Part shown: positions 1 to 40,713 of the stretch, one piece after another | Layout: each line of letters opens with the position of its first letter | Numbering within the stretch: position 1 is the stretch's first letter | NCBI RefSeq assembly: GCF_949628215.1 | Contig: NC_134297.1 | Span: 3,782,001 to 3,846,000, forward strand | DNA from: Phalacrocorax aristotelis | Taxonomy: Eukaryota; Chordata; Aves; Suliformes; Phalacrocoracidae | Reading direction: 5' to 3' | DNA: 64,000 bases | Position numbers and translations under genes: made by a program | The notes under the pieces: generated by a model | Told to the model about the DNA's origin: nothing | The model's input: only the letters and a program-made list of their open reading frames with translations | Database searches by the model: none

Positions 1-1020
1 TGCACTGGAGCAGGAGGCATGTGATCTTGAGAGTGTAGTGTCCTCTCTTTCTTCCAAACCCCGCTGCAATCACAGCTGGGATTTCTGAAATTGTAGCAGC
101 CCAGTAGAGAGCTTTGCTGCAGTTTTGTTCAGGAAGCTGTTCTGAGACCAGTCAACTCGAACGTCTCAGGTCAGTGATAACCTCACCTTCCTCAGCTAAA
201 TACCTCCTCCCTAGTTGACACTTAGGTGGGTTCATGTCGGTGCCACATGCGAAATATGCATGCCCCCACGTGCAGCTTGGGGGCTGTGGGACAAGGTGAT
301 GGGAGTGGGTGGGCTTTCTGGGTTTTATTTTCTCCTTTCCAGCATCTTGCCTGAGAAACACTGTGCGCTGTGTGAAGTGTCACGCTAGCAGGGGAGAAGA
401 CAGGACTCAACCCATCCACATTTATTCCTAATGGGTGTCTGTTCAGGTCATCAGACTTGAATCGGGGTGAATGTTGTCTCACATGAGGAACATCCAACTC
501 CCCAAAGTGTGAGAGATTTGGTGGCAAATGCAGAAGAAAGCTGGGGGTTTCCTTTAGTTGCTGCTGGGTGGGAGACTTGTATGGAGAGAGGCATGCACTT
601 AATGGGCTGTGAATGCTAGCACAGGAATGTTCTTTACCCGTGGGAGCCTCATCCGTCCTTCCCACCATGAGCAAAGTGCCGGTTAAACTGAGAGATATTT
701 CGGAAGAGCCATATGCCAGCTAGTCACTGACGTGGAGGATGAGGACAGCTCATTGCTGTCTGGGCTCTGGCTTTAGCTCTCGTCAAAGAGTTCTGGGCTT
801 TAGATGAATCCCGCCTTGGAATCTGCGCTTACCCTCATGTCATCCGGTCACTGTACTCTCCGTGCAGATGTTCATTTATGCTTTGCAACCTAGTAGCGTC
901 TTTGGATGATTGCAGCTGAAGTGGGGTAGTATCATCATGTGAAACAGAAACTGACTTGTGAAGCCTGCACTGGCTGTAGGAGCAACTCTACCGTAACTCT
1001 GGACTTGCTTGATTTTTCAG
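1..1020 (+). other. TBCEL: TBCEL last intron (partial)
   Basis: This is non-coding sequence ending in a pyrimidine-rich acceptor (gatttttcag) at 1020, directly before the last TBCEL coding exon. I see no upstream TBCEL exon in it, and the short open frames here do not resemble the leucine-rich repeat protein. It is an intron by inference from the exon that follows. Confidence 0.75.
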
Positions 1021-1339
1021 GTATCACGAGCTGGTCACAAAGTACGGGAAGCTGGAGCCCTTGGCAGTTGTGGATCTTCGGCCACAGAGCAGCGTGAAGG
1101 TGGAGGTTCACTTCCAGGATAAGGTGGAAGAGATGTCAATCCGTCTCGATCAGACTGTGGCAGAATTGAAGAAGCACTTAAAAACTGTAGTGCAATTGTC
1201 AACAAGCAACATGCTGCTCTTCTACTTGGACCAGGAAGCTCCCTTTGGTCCCGAGGAGATGAAATACAGCTCACGAGCACTGCATTCTTACGGCATTCGG
1301 GATGGAGATAAAATTTATGTGGAGCCCAGGATGAAATAG
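1021..1339 (+). CDS. TBCEL: TBCEL last coding exon (tubulin-specific chaperone cofactor E-like, C-terminus)
   Basis: The exon reads in frame from 1022 (Tyr-His-Glu-Leu) to a TAG at 1337-1339, about 105 residues. Base 1021 completes a codon split by the intron. The protein ends in a ubiquitin-like fold: a beta segment ([19 protein letters not shown]), a helix ([15 protein letters not shown]), then [20 protein letters not shown] and [16 protein letters not shown]. This matches the C-terminus of vertebrate TBCEL, a relative of tubulin cofactor E that destabilises tubulin and carries leucine-rich repeats upstream of this domain. The repeats must lie to the left of the window. Its position just 5' of TECTA agrees with vertebrate synteny. 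The gene is partial only because the window cuts it. Confidence 0.93.
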
Positions 1340-2015
1340 CCTCTTTTGACCTTGTGAGTGCACGCACGTGCACACGCCCGCCCCACACACCCACACACAT
1401 GCATTAAGGGTTTTTTGCAAGGTTTTTATTTCAGTCGGTTGGTTGAGGTTTGGTTGCGTTTCTGTAGCAAGTAATTTTGTATCCCGGAGGGAGTGCCCTG
1501 ATCTGAGAACCATGCCCGCCATCCACTGCAGGTGACCTTGAGGTGACAGTTGACTTCAGTGCGTGTGTTTCGGTGTGTGCAGTACCTTGATGTTTTCTTT
1601 GATGCTCCGGTATACTCGTGATTTGGCACGAATGGTCAGTTGTTCAAGCTAAAGAATGCTAGGGCCCATAAGGGAGAAGATAGCTCGGTGCAGAATTTGA
1701 CCTGTTTTTTTTCTTTTTCTATCTTTTTGTGTTTTTGGCTCCACCAGAGCACCCTTTGGCCTAGCTATCCGAGCTTGCTGAAGTATTTTTTTGCAGCTGG
1801 GTGCTGTCTCAACCTTTTGTTGCACTCAAGTTCACTGAAAAGATCTAAAACAGTATTCCGCTTGATTCTGAGCTCAGGTATTTAGTGCATCCACTTAGCT
1901 CCACTGGTTAGTATGAGTGCACAAAATGGGGGAAAGAAAGAAACCCTATTAGAAAGAAGCAGTTTATTTTCAAAACGCATGCTCTATATCCACACGGTCT
2001 ATTCTGATTTTTTGG

Positions 2016-2034
2016 AAAAAAAAAAAAAAAAAAA
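2016..2034 (+). repeat. poly(A) run
   Basis: Nineteen consecutive A residues in the TBCEL 3' flank. It could be a slippage-grown homopolymer or an old retroposed tail. No recognisable SINE or processed copy precedes it. Confidence 0.9.
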
Positions 2035-5000
2035 GTTTTGAGTTCTGTACCCATCTCACACAGTGTCTACAACCTGCAGTGCTGGCAGCCTGGAGGCGAA
2101 GGGAGCCTTGCTGTGTGTCTTGCAAAGTGAATTTTGGAAGGCGGTGGATGGGCGTTGCGTTGGAAGGGTTTGTGGAGTAACAGGTCAAAAAGGGCAACCC
2201 CTTTTTGAAGAGCAGATTGCCCTGTTGGCCGGGATTCATCCCCGCTATGCTGAAGAGATGCTCCAATATGCACTTAACCTTGTACCAGTTTATATTAAAA
2301 GTGGAATGGCTAGAATTGCTCTCCTGGCAGAGAGTAAGAGTAAAGCTGAAGTTCGTGTTTGTTGCTGTTGCACCATAAGTTAAACCTAGCGCTCTCCCTG
2401 GGGGCTCCTGGCTGTGGGGTCCCTGCCTGGGGTCCGAACTAGGAGAATGTGTTGGCTTGGATCAGTTTCTAGAAGATGAGTAGCAAAGCCACTAAGCTCA
2501 CATTTATTGTAAAGCAGGTTTTCACTCTCTGTCTTGGCTTCCCCCCCCACGCACCTTGTAGGCATCGCGTGCTGCTGCTTAAATTAGCCCCCGTTTTCTA
2601 CTGCAGAGCAGATTCCCTTTCTTGTGCGATGAAACCCTGCTTCCTTTATATCTCTTGTTTCACTTTCCTGTGTCCTCCCTTGTTCCTCTGCCCCGCTGAC
2701 AAGGTGAAGACTTTTCAAATTACCTAGTTATAAGCAGCTGCATAGAAGTTTTTGAAGCTGTGCGCTGAGGGCTCTAGTTACACATGAACTTCTGACCTTA
2801 ATTTTGAAATGCTCCCTTATCCCCATGTGCACTTTCTTTCCCATGATGCTTTTGTCCACATCACCGAGCTCCTTTTATATTCCTGGAGTTGCGTATTTCT
2901 CTTCATATTTTACCTAGATCGTGGGGTGGGGTAGAATGGGGAGGGAACGAAATATTATCTCATAGTCTTCAGGTTCAGGATGTGGGGACCATTCAGAGGG
3001 AAGTAGTTCCGCATCCAGAGTAATGATTAAAAATGGGAGGATTTAAGACAAGTTAATAATTTGTGCCTCATCCCCCTGCCAAAAATGTCAATCTCCTGGC
3101 CCCGTTGAGATGAGCAATAGGAAACGGAGCACGACTCGCTGTAGGTAGCGCAGAGGCCGCGGCATGCAGCTGCGGAGCCGTGGTACCCGTAAAACAACAG
3201 AGCGGGGAGATGGCGGCAGTGTAACATAAGATGATGCTTTTATAAGCTAGAGCTTTACTGAAGATGTATTTTCCATTTGGGCAGAGAAAGGCATTTGCTG
3301 CCTTATAGCAGAACTCTTAAGCCAACACTTCTGTATGATATATACATACGTACGCATAGCGAAAGTTGTGTTTAATAAGATATTTTGTTATAAAACAAAG
3401 TTTTATGAAGATATGGTTGTTTAATATTAGAAGCCTATTTCTCCCCTTGACCTCCACTTTAAGTAGGTTGTCCCTCAGTTGCTGCAGTGGCAGAGGTATG
3501 CGACCGATGGGGATGCAGAAGTATCTCTGACCTAATTCTACAGAGCAGTAATTGCCTGTGTGGGTATATTTATGGCATTGTAACTGGTATGAACGAGATG
3601 CTGTAACTATTGACCAACTTCCTCAGCACAATTAAATGTCTTGGTTTCAGAGAAGGAAATAAAGACCATTAAAGAATTGAATGGGATGTTAAGGAAGACC
3701 CAAGTATGTGCTTGTAAGTTTGTTTGCCCACAAAAGATTAGCCTGCCCACGGAGGGAGCGGTGCTGTCCCCATGCCGGCTCAGAACTGTCAGTAAATCGT
3801 GCTTTTATTTATGGTGGACCTGGTGGGAACTGGAAGATGGAAAAAGAGAACACCTACTGGCGTACGAGGTCGACAAGCACCCTGTAGCTGCCGGGGATTT
3901 GGTGCTAACACCCAAGCCGGCTCCCCCGGGCTGTTCGGGTCAGCCGAGTCACGGTACGAATATCACCACCTTGCCACTTTGTCGGGGGAAGGTTGTTTGT
4001 GGACGACGTTCTCAAGCCATTCGCCTTCTGCGCAGCTAGCAGAGCGCTTGTGGGCTGGAAACCAAAAATCGTGGTTGGCTTCCCAAGGAGAAAGAGTCAC
4101 GTCCAAAACTCGGGAACAGTTTATGCGTCCAGACAATTGACTTTGGAAAGTAGGGCCAAATGGCACGTGGCCGATGTGGCAAAATATCCCAAGACGGCTC
4201 ACTTTCCTTTTGTAATACCTTTTGGAAAAGGGTCTTCTATGTGTGCCACGTTACCACTTAACAGGGGACCGTGTCCTGGGGGGGAAAGGGGAGGGCTCTG
4301 AGCGAGAGAGGGGGTTTGGGGCCAGCGCTGGATGCCGAGAATCTGGGAGGGTCCCGAGAGGGCGGATGGTTTGATTTGAATCGATGGGATGTCACGAGGG
4401 GCTGTGTCCTGGTGTGGTCAGCATAGACCCGCTTTAGCAAAAGGTCAGTGGTTCCGTCGCATTCCTTTGAGAAAACAAAATAGATTTGCAAGCTTCTCTA
4501 GCTTGTGTCCCTCTATCCGAGGGCTACTTTCGTCAAGAACTGTTTTGTTTTTCATGCTAGTTCATGCATAAAAGTCTGCCGCGGGCAGCCTATGCAGTGG
4601 GAAAAACACCTGGTTCGGAAGGAATTAGGTGACAGCTATATACCAAAGTGTCACACGGCTCCGTGTACTGAGATTAGTTGCTGTGCCATTGTGTTTTTGG
4701 ATGCATTCCTATTGAATATCCATGTTTTGACCAGATGTTTCAGGCGGATCGCCTAACTGCAATGTTATGAATATGCATGCCGTGGCAACTGTCCTCTGCT
4801 CCCTTGGTGGGATTTGTAACCCCCTTCGTTGGGAGCTGCGTACATCCTGGTGGCAGACGATACAGTGCAGCCTGCGGTGGCTTGGAGCAGCTCGGAAGAA
4901 CTGCGCTTAATGGCACTCATTGCTTCTGGGGAGAGGCTCTTGGTTTGCCCTTGCCTCCTCCAGTCTGTAATTCGAAGCGGCTCTGCCTCTGTCGGTTGCT

Positions 5001-5459
5001 GGTTTTGCTTTTAAATGAGATTCGTAGGTTCTGTTCGTGTGCAGATTTGAAAATGCAAACGAGGTGCTGAAAGCAGCCTGGAGGCTAAAATATGTATTCC
5101 TGGCAGCTGTGCCTCCCTCATTTGAATGTGGTGCTTTGGTAGGCGGTAGAGACATGCCTTCCCCAGAGCGACATTAGAGGGGCTTTAGCCATCTCGGGCC
5201 TTTGCCTCTGTGATTACTTTTCTGCAGTTACTGGAAACTTAAAATATAATTTAAACATGAAGGTCTATTCTTGCTCCCTATTAATGATGCATCTATATGT
5301 AATTTTAAAGAAAAAGGAAGAACTGTAAGTCCATCTCGTTTTTTATTCTGGTTTCTCTCATGGGGAGTACACTTCCCCACTCCCACAATTTGCCTTTGGT
5401 TTGCCTGCAGACTTAGCAGTGGAATTCAGGCCAAACAGGTAGTTGGTTTGGATCAGTTC

Positions 5460-5465
5460 AATAAA
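5460..5465 (+). terminator. TBCEL: candidate TBCEL poly(A) signal
   Basis: A canonical AATAAA about 4.1 kb after the TBCEL stop, followed within about 40 nt by T- and GT-rich sequence (aagtgtcctgagttttgc) that could serve as the downstream element. A second AATAAA stands at 6194-6199. Which one is used, or whether both are, cannot be settled without RNA data. Confidence 0.4.
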
Positions 5466-6193
5466 CTTATGTAAGTTTTTACACAAGAAAAGTGTCCTGA
5501 GTTTTGCACTTCTGTGTTCCCTGAAGCAAAATGTTGCCCTCTGTCTCACCTGCACACTTAACGTGCACCTATGGCAGAGTAAAAGCTGCTGAGATTTTTT
5601 GTTCTGCTGACTGTTTGTGCCAGCTGTCTGCCCGGTGAGCTTGGGCACAGCCACCTCGTTGCGTGAGATGTTGCTTGTCGAAAGGAGAAGCCGCAGTGCT
5701 GGAAGACCTAGTCCTCTTCTGGGCCGTATTTCTTTGTGGGCGGTGACCCATCTCCGCTTCCAGGTGAGGAACAAGGCTCGAGCTTGCGCTTGCTCTGTTA
5801 ACTGCTCCGTGTCCTCGGGGACAACCAGCCTTGGGGTTAAAATGAGTTTCACCCTCAAAGAAAGGCTTGTAGTTGCTGCTGGGGTGGGCAGTATGGCCCA
5901 CTAAAGCAGTAGTTGTGGGCTTAGCCCATGCTGGCCTGCACCAAATGACCGTGGGGAGAGGCACGAGGAGGGAGATGCCCCTCCAGATGGGATGCAGCTC
6001 CTGTGCAAACCCCTTGCCAGAGCGTCCTCCCTGGGCTGGGCCAGGTCCCTTGAAACGGGAATGTGATGGGCCTCTGCCTGTGGTTGTTCTGCCGAGGTCA
6101 AGCAGACGGAGACCACCTTGTCTCATCTTTTGAAACTTGGTTTTTCTTGAGGTCAGGCATGGGAAGCAAGTTTTCTGCTAGAAATGAATTAAA

Positions 6194-6199
6194 AATAAA
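6194..6199 (+). terminator. TBCEL: second candidate TBCEL poly(A) signal
   Basis: AATAAA lies inside an A-rich stretch (aattaaaaataaaaaaaagc) and is followed by a GT-rich segment (ggttgtttgttcag). It is a plausible distal alternative to the signal at 5460. The A-rich context makes a chance hit more likely. Confidence 0.3.
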
Positions 6200-9100
6200 A
6201 AAAAGCGGTTGTTTGTTCAGCTCGGATGTGCTCAGTACTGCATGATGGGAGCATCCCCTGCCAAAAGAAAATAGCCTAGAAGACAAAGCCTTCCCCAAAG
6301 AGACAGTGAAACCTAATCAAACTTCATCAGTGTAGACTTGCCCAGGACAAACAGGACCAGAATATTAAACTGCCTAAGGAGCAGAGGGAAACCTATTTTC
6401 ACCAGTTTCTCTGTCTTACAGGACGAGAAAAGTCAATTGATTTTCCTGTGGCAGGTAGCATTTAAGATTTGTATGGGAGGGAAAGGAAAAGCCTGGGGAA
6501 TGTGGAGCGGCAGGCTGGAAGTAATCTGCCCCTGGAATATCAGTCAGTGCTTTATAGTCCCCCTGCCCTCCTGAAGTAGCTGTTGGTTTAAAAAAAGGAA
6601 GAAATACATTTAAAAGCGAAACAACAACAACCAAAACCCAAAGCTTTCTGCTAGCATGGCCGCACTTGGAAGAGAAAGCAATCTGGGCTTTGCTGTGGAG
6701 GCGGTGTACTGCCCAGTGTCCTGATGTATTAAAAGAAACTGCTGAGGTAAGATATGGCACTTCGGGAGTGAACTTAGTAAACACACTTGTAGGAGCAGCC
6801 GGGGTCCTGGGAAAAAAGTCTGGGCTTCTAGGTGCTTCTTGTTTGCTGCTGGCATTCCCGACCCCTCTCTGTTCCTGACAAAGGTGGGGGAGCAGGTGTA
6901 CAGGGAGCGCAGGAGGGATACCTGCCTCCTCGCAGAGAAAACAGGTAGTAAAAGGCACCCACCAAAAAAGTCAGAAGGGAAAATCCTTCTTCTGCCAAGG
7001 TTGTGATGTGCGGTTACGTCCATGGCCATTTTCCCATGGCAGACTGCTGGGGCTGGAGCACCACCTGTCTTACCTGAGCCTTAACAAAGGCTGTACAAAT
7101 CAGCTCACTGACAGGGTTCTGTGGCTGCATCCTTCACCCCTCAGCTGCTCTTCTGCCTCTCTCTTCCTCTCTCATCCGGCATTGATGGGAACGAAATTAA
7201 AGCAGAGATCAGCTCTCGTGCTACAGATGGGGCTCGGATGAAGAGCGTGGTCCCTGTCATGCAGTTTGCGGCTTACGGCTTGCGGACTTCGGCAGGCGCT
7301 GCTCTCTGGGGCTGGCGGCGGTCCTGCGCACCGTCAGCGAGGCTGCGCGAGAGCCCGCTGATCCGCACGGGTGGAAACACTTGACAAGCAGCAGCCGCCA
7401 CTGAGTGCCGAGGAACAATCAGCACCCCTGGTAGTTGCTCAGCTCAGGCGGCCAGTTTTGTCCCTCAAGGTAGCTGTGTATCTAGCAAAGCCGCTGGGCT
7501 TGCAGAGACACGCTGTCGTTAGGGGTGGAGGGCAGTGGAGAGGGAGATAGAGGCATGGCTGAGCTGTGGGTGCCTGCAAGAGGATGAGGATAGTGCTGAG
7601 AGAGGACTTAGGCAGCAGACGTCCCCGGCTGCTGCAGGCGCTTGCGGGTGTGCTGTACAGCCCAGGCACCAGAGGCAGGGAAACTGCCCGTGGAAATCGC
7701 AGGTTGTGTGAGAGAAAACGGGAATAACGCCCACAGCAGTCCCCCAGGAAACTCCCCACAGGCTGGAGTAAAAACGCTGCTCCGTCCTTCCAGAGAGAGT
7801 GTAAACGGGAACAGCGGCGAAACCCTCTCCGGCAGGTTTGGAGAGAGCGTGCTGCCCTGGGCAAGTTTGCCCTCTTCCACCTGTAAAAGCAGAAGTACGT
7901 TGTGTTACAGAAACTAAAGCAAGACTTGGATGGAAAAGTAACTCTGTGGAAGGTTTGGGGCACTGCCTTTGAACAGTGCTTGAAGCCTAGCACTCTTTAA
8001 TGCTAATCCTGTAACATTAGATAGATGGGTTTTTTTTCCCTTACACAAAGGAGGAAGGGGCTCAATTCTTCTGAGCTGGGTTTTTGTTATTTTTTTTTTT
8101 CCTTCAGCGAAAAGCGATGCTGAGCAGCACAGCCGAGAGCCCAGCTCCAGCTTGCTGACATTTCCATCTGAATTCACCCGAAGGGGTGAGCTTTGGGGAA
8201 GAAAGAGGCTTCTCTCCCTCTCCAGGCCAGAACCTGATCTACAGATTAGCTTGCTGGTTATCAATAGAGGCAACAGTTGTGATTGCAACTCAACACTCCT
8301 CCAGCCCTGGAACAGCACTGAAGAAAACGGACTTTTCAGTTGCAAGAGCAAGGGAACCGAGACGTCGTTTCAGTCATCAGCAATAATTGGCAAAGGAGGA
8401 CCGGCATGCATTCTCCATTGACATAGGCTTTTTCCCTGGTCTACCAAGATCAGTCTAAAATTTCAGACCCGATTGCTCCTCTAGTCTACGAAACAGGTTG
8501 GTAATTTTTTTTCCATATCTAAAAAAATTGTATTTTTGAACGTGATATGTTTAAGTAATGTATTTTTTATTGTCTGCTGTGTTTCCCAAGTGGTGCCAGT
8601 CTTGCTCTTGTTTTTGGGCTGCCATAATCTCCACTAGTCATTGTCTGCCTGTTTTTTGCGAACGAATCCACAGTGACTCGGATTTACAGTCTATATAAAC
8701 TTCTGTTGTCCTGCTTTCGTATTTCCAAGATAGGGAATGTGGTAAGACTTTTCCTTGGTGGAATGAATTTTTCTCAACGCAGAACACACAGTTGCTAGAA
8801 GCAGGCTGTGGCCAGCGTTGATGCGAGCGGCGCCCTGAGGGGCAGTGAAGCAGGGAGGAACTTCCCTTCCACCATGTTCCACGCTTTACGAGCTCCTGGT
8901 AATGGTAGCCAAGTGGAAGCGAGGTGGGACAGATGATAGCATGTTCCCTGCTGTAGTCCTGTGCTCATGTCGTTATGTATGTATATATGTGGATATACAT
9001 AGGAGTTGGATCTCAGACACTATAGAAACAAATCTATAGGGAGAACATAAAGAGATGCTGGGTTTGGTAGCCGGTGTGCCCACACAACTGGAATGCATGG

Positions 9101-10013
9101 GATGTATAAAGCTGAGAAGACGCAGCTGCTGGTATTGAAACTAAGGCTGTACATCATGCATATAGTTCGCATCTGAAGCATACTTTTCCAGCGGGCACAC
9201 GCATGCTGGGAGCACGCAGCACCTTCTTGGGAGCTCTACGTGAGCCGTGCCTGTGTGTAACGAACGGAGGCGATGGGCGAAGAAATCAAAGCAGGTGTTT
9301 TAGTGATATTTTCTATTGGATTAATAATGAGTAACAAATTGCATTAGGCACAGAAGGAATTAAAGCTGGCCCAGGATTTCACTTTGATTTTCCCAGCTCT
9401 GTATCTGCTGCTCTGTCATTGATTCCTGTACAGCAAGGAGGTGCCCAGCTGTGTAAATGTTTGTGCTTCTTCCACACTCATCAAAAACGGTGAGTGATCA
9501 CTGTGTTAGGAGCCAGCGCAAAGGATTAGTCGAAGCAGTGTCTGAAACCCCTTAACTATGAGAGCACGCCGCAGCTCTGCATCGGCTCCTGCGTTTGGAG
9601 TAGCACGAAGCTGCTCCCCTTGAAGTCAGGCAGAAGCATCCTCGCGCTAAGCGGATCAGGGAGGAATTGCTTTTGAGCTATCAGGAGAATAGATGGCCCA
9701 TGGAGAGCCAGGGCTATTTATCACTTCCAAACGCTGCATGAAATTAGCAGCAGCTCTTCTGTGTGGCTATGGGCTCACTTTGACAATACCTGCAGGGCTG
9801 TCATCACCTGGGAGGTCTCATTACACTACTTAACGGAGTAGGCATTTCGGGTCTGCCTGGTGGGTGAGGGACCTCCATCTGCAAAACATCTGCATGTCAG
9901 CAGCAGTTGGGTGGCTTCGGGAAGCAACGGCACTCGGCGACACCCGGGGCTTCCTTGGGGGTGCAGTTTACTACTGACGTGATACATGTCCAGGTTTCTT
10001 TCTTTCCTGTAGG

Positions 10014-37832
<27,819 letters not shown>

Positions 37833-38080
37833 GTGTGGCTCCGCCACCCAGCCAAGTACTGTTCTCATGTCGGCCTGAGTCTTTGTAGGGTAGGAGACAG
37901 CACCCCCACAGTAGCCATGCTACCACCAACCCATCCGGCTGCGTGAGGCAAGAAAGGGACTTCACCTGGAGAGGGATCGGACGTGGACCCAGGTGGAAAG
38001 ATGGCACGTGGCAAGCACCACGACAGCAATGGCGAGGCAGAGCTGGATGTTTGCCAGCATCAGTTTGGGACTTGGGATTT

Positions 38081-38225
38081 GGTTTGGGTGTTTTTGCGGG
38101 TTTCTGGCATTGATGTGTGACTTTGGGGTTTTGGGGTTTTGTTTTGGTGTTTTGGTTTGGTTTTGGGGTTTTTTTTGCCTTTCCATCATTGAGGGGTTTT
38201 TTTTGCAGGGTGTTTTTTTTTCCCA
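38081..38225 (+). repeat. G/T-rich low-complexity tract
   Basis: A run built from GGGGTTTT/GGTTTTGG-like units (for example ttggggttttggggtttt) followed by long T runs. Several G4 clusters sit close together. It lies in the probable TECTA 3' UTR, so the RNA would be GU-rich. Confidence 0.85.
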
Positions 38226-38835
38226 GGCTTTCCCTTGTAGCATGCAGTGTAGGTGGCCTGCACCTCTGTTGGTAGTGTGGGACGGACCATAGCACATGCC
38301 GTCCCCTTGCACGGACGGCCGTGGGTCTCCACAGTCCTTGGGAGCTGCTGTCAGTGTCTCATGAAGACCTGGACTCAGCCAGAGGTAGGTGTCGCGGCAT
38401 GGGTTGTGGGCCCGAGTAGCACATTCATCATTGTCAGGTGTTGTGACACTTTGGAAGCGTGCTGTCCCCTGGCTCTCCGGAGCAGAGGTATGGTCGAGGC
38501 ATGCGGCCGAGGGCCGAGCTCATCCCTGGGGGTCTGGGAAACCTGTTAGTGCACTGCAGTGGTGAGAAGCCGGCCCCAGAGTTTGGAAAGAGGTGCTTTC
38601 TAGTGGGCAGGAGCAAAAGCCAGAGAAAGGGGCGGAATTCCCTCTTGTGTTTGTGTGGTGTGCTGCAGCAGAGATTTTTGAGGGCGAGAGCAGGGTCGGG
38701 GTCCATTGGCATGGGGTGGCATCAGGGCACCCAGTGGAAGAGTTGAGAGTGTCCTTGAGGTGCTGGTGGGTGTGGGGGAGCTGTCTGTGCTGGTGTTTTT
38801 TCTTGTGTTTGTACTCTGTGAAATGGCTGCGTGGG

Positions 38836-38841
38836 AATAAA
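38836..38841 (+). terminator. TECTA: TECTA poly(A) signal (candidate)
   Basis: Canonical AATAAA about 1.0 kb after the TECTA stop. It is followed within 40 nt by GT-rich sequence (gcgttgtggtcctgtg), the expected layout of a cleavage site. Confidence 0.6.
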
Positions 38842-39425
38842 AAGTGTCGTAATCCTTCATAAGCGTTGTGGTCCTGTGCAATGGCGGTGAGGATGGGACG
38901 ATGCAGACAGGGCTGGGAGGATGCTGGGGCCGGAGAGGGTCCCCAGGAGGGGCAGGGAGCGGCAGTTTCAGGGTGCCAGGCAAGGGCACCCTGACAGGGC
39001 TGGAGGAAGGAGGTGTGCCTAAGCTTTATTAGGTGGGTTGGATCATCTGGGATGGGGGGTGGGCAGGGAGTAATAAGCTGTTGTGGGGAGAGAAGGGGGC
39101 ACCCGAGTTCTCTGCTGGAGTCTCAGGGAGAGCCGAGGAGCGTGGTGGCTGGAGAGATCGAGCAAGTTGCCTGTGAGCCTGGTGGGTCACTGTCTGTGTG
39201 CCTGTCCCCTCGGCCACTCACCTGACTGGCTGGTGGCCACTGTGGAGTATGGGAGGAGGTCACCATCGTAGGGGAGAGGAACAGGAGCAGGGGTGGTTGC
39301 TGGCAGTGGGCACAAGAAGCTGAGGTCTTTGGTGTCTGGGGTGGGCAAGTGGCACCAGCATGGGTCTGGCAGGTTTGCAGCAGTCTTGTCACAGATGCGA
39401 TGGTAGGTGGCTGTTTGGGCCACAG

Positions 39426-40713
39426 CGCTTGTGAAATGATTGAGTTCAAAATTTCCAGTGTAATGAGAAAAAAGGAGAGCAGAGTTGCTCCCCTGGATTT
39501 CAGGAGAGCAAACTTTAAGCTATTCAGGGAGCTATTTAGCAGAGTACCCTGGGAATCTGCTGTTGAGGGCTTGCAAGTCCACAAGTGCTGGTCAGCCTGA
39601 AGAACGATCTTTTAGAAGGAGCAGGCAATTCCACTGTGTCGTAACTCAAGTGAGTGGGGCACAAGACCAGGTCAGCTGAATGGGAAACTCCTCATGGAGC
39701 TCAAGAAGAAAAAGAAATTGTATGATCTCTGGAAGCAAGGTCAGGCATTGCAGGAAGAGCACAGAGCTGTGGTTTCTATATGCAGGGAGAAGACATGAAA
39801 GGCCAAAGGACACTTAGAATTGAACCCAGCCAGTGTTGTGTCGAGAAGGGCTTTTTTTAAGTGCATTAATAGCAAGAGGGGTGGGGTCTAAAGAAAACAT
39901 TGGACTGATCCTTGTTGAAGATGGTCATCTGACTAATAGGGACGAAGAAAAAGTGTAGGCATTCAATGTGGGGTTTTTTGCCTCAGTCTTTAATAATACT
40001 CATAGAACTTGGGCTGCCTGGGCCCCCGATTTGGAGGACCACAAGTGCAGGAACAGTGACTCTCCATTTGTGGACACTGAAATTGTCCAGTTCTCAGGAG
40101 TCTGGGGAGGTCCCTGCTGAGCAGAAGCTAGCCAATCTTAGCCCAAGCTACGAAAAGGGTGGGAGGGAAGACCCAGGGAACTACAGACCTGGGTTAGGTT
40201 AGAAATTCCTGGAAAATTCCTGGAAAAATTATGGAGAAGCTCATACTGATTACTACTGAAAGGCGTTTAAAAACAATGCAATCAACAGGCACAGTCAACA
40301 TGGTTTCACAAAGGGAAAGTCCTGTTTAACTAATTTGGTATCCCTTCTATGATAAGGTTACCTGCCGAGTAGATGAAGGAAAGGTGGTGGGTGTAGGTGT
40401 TTGTTTTTAATTTTATTTTAGTAAGGCTTTTGATACGGTCCCTTGCAGCATCCTTCTGGACAAGTTGTCCAACTGTGGGACGAGCGGGTTCATGGCGCGC
40501 TGGGTGAATAATTGGTGTAGCGAGTGGCACTACATCGGGCTGGCAACTGGTCACCAGTGGCGTTCCTCAGGGTTCAATTCTAGGGCCTGTTCTGTTCAAT
40601 ATATTTATCAGTGATCTGGATGTAGGAGTTGAGTGCAGCATTAGCAAGTCTGATGATGATACCAAACTGGGAGGTGCTGCTGACCCTCTTGAGGGACAAG
40701 ATGCCTTGCAGAG
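39426..40713 (+). mobile_element. CR1 LINE, 5' part of a split copy
   Basis: Sequence typical of the avian CR1 ORF2 on the + strand. It includes the endonuclease-to-RT linker (gcaaactttaagctattcag, ggcaattccactgtgtcgta) and then the reverse transcriptase region, with [20 protein letters not shown] around 40570-40625. The fingers/palm metal-binding position that is normally ADD reads SDDD nearby. Relative to a full CR1, a block of several hundred bases seems missing near 40090. The copy is defective. It stops at 40713 where an LTR begins and resumes near 42254. Confidence 0.85.

Larger units (their letters stand above)
1340..10012 (+). other. TBCEL 3' UTR and TBCEL-TECTA intergenic region
   Basis: About 8.7 kb without a recognisable coding exon. 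The first part is the TBCEL 3' UTR. It contains a 19-A run at 2016-2034 and possible poly(A) signals AATAAA at 5460-5465 and 6194-6199, so the UTR end cannot be fixed by reading. A non-coding first exon of TECTA should lie somewhere in or just before this stretch, because the TECTA start codon follows a splice acceptor. No tRNA, microRNA hairpin or clear transposon was recognised. Open frames of up to 185 codons here are low-complexity or antisense and look spurious. Confidence 0.6.
37833..38860 (+). other. TECTA: probable TECTA 3' UTR
   Basis: From the stop codon to just after AATAAA at 38836-38841. It contains a strongly G/T-rich run at about 38081-38225. The extent is inferred from the first good poly(A) signal; no transcript evidence is available. 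Confidence 0.55.
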
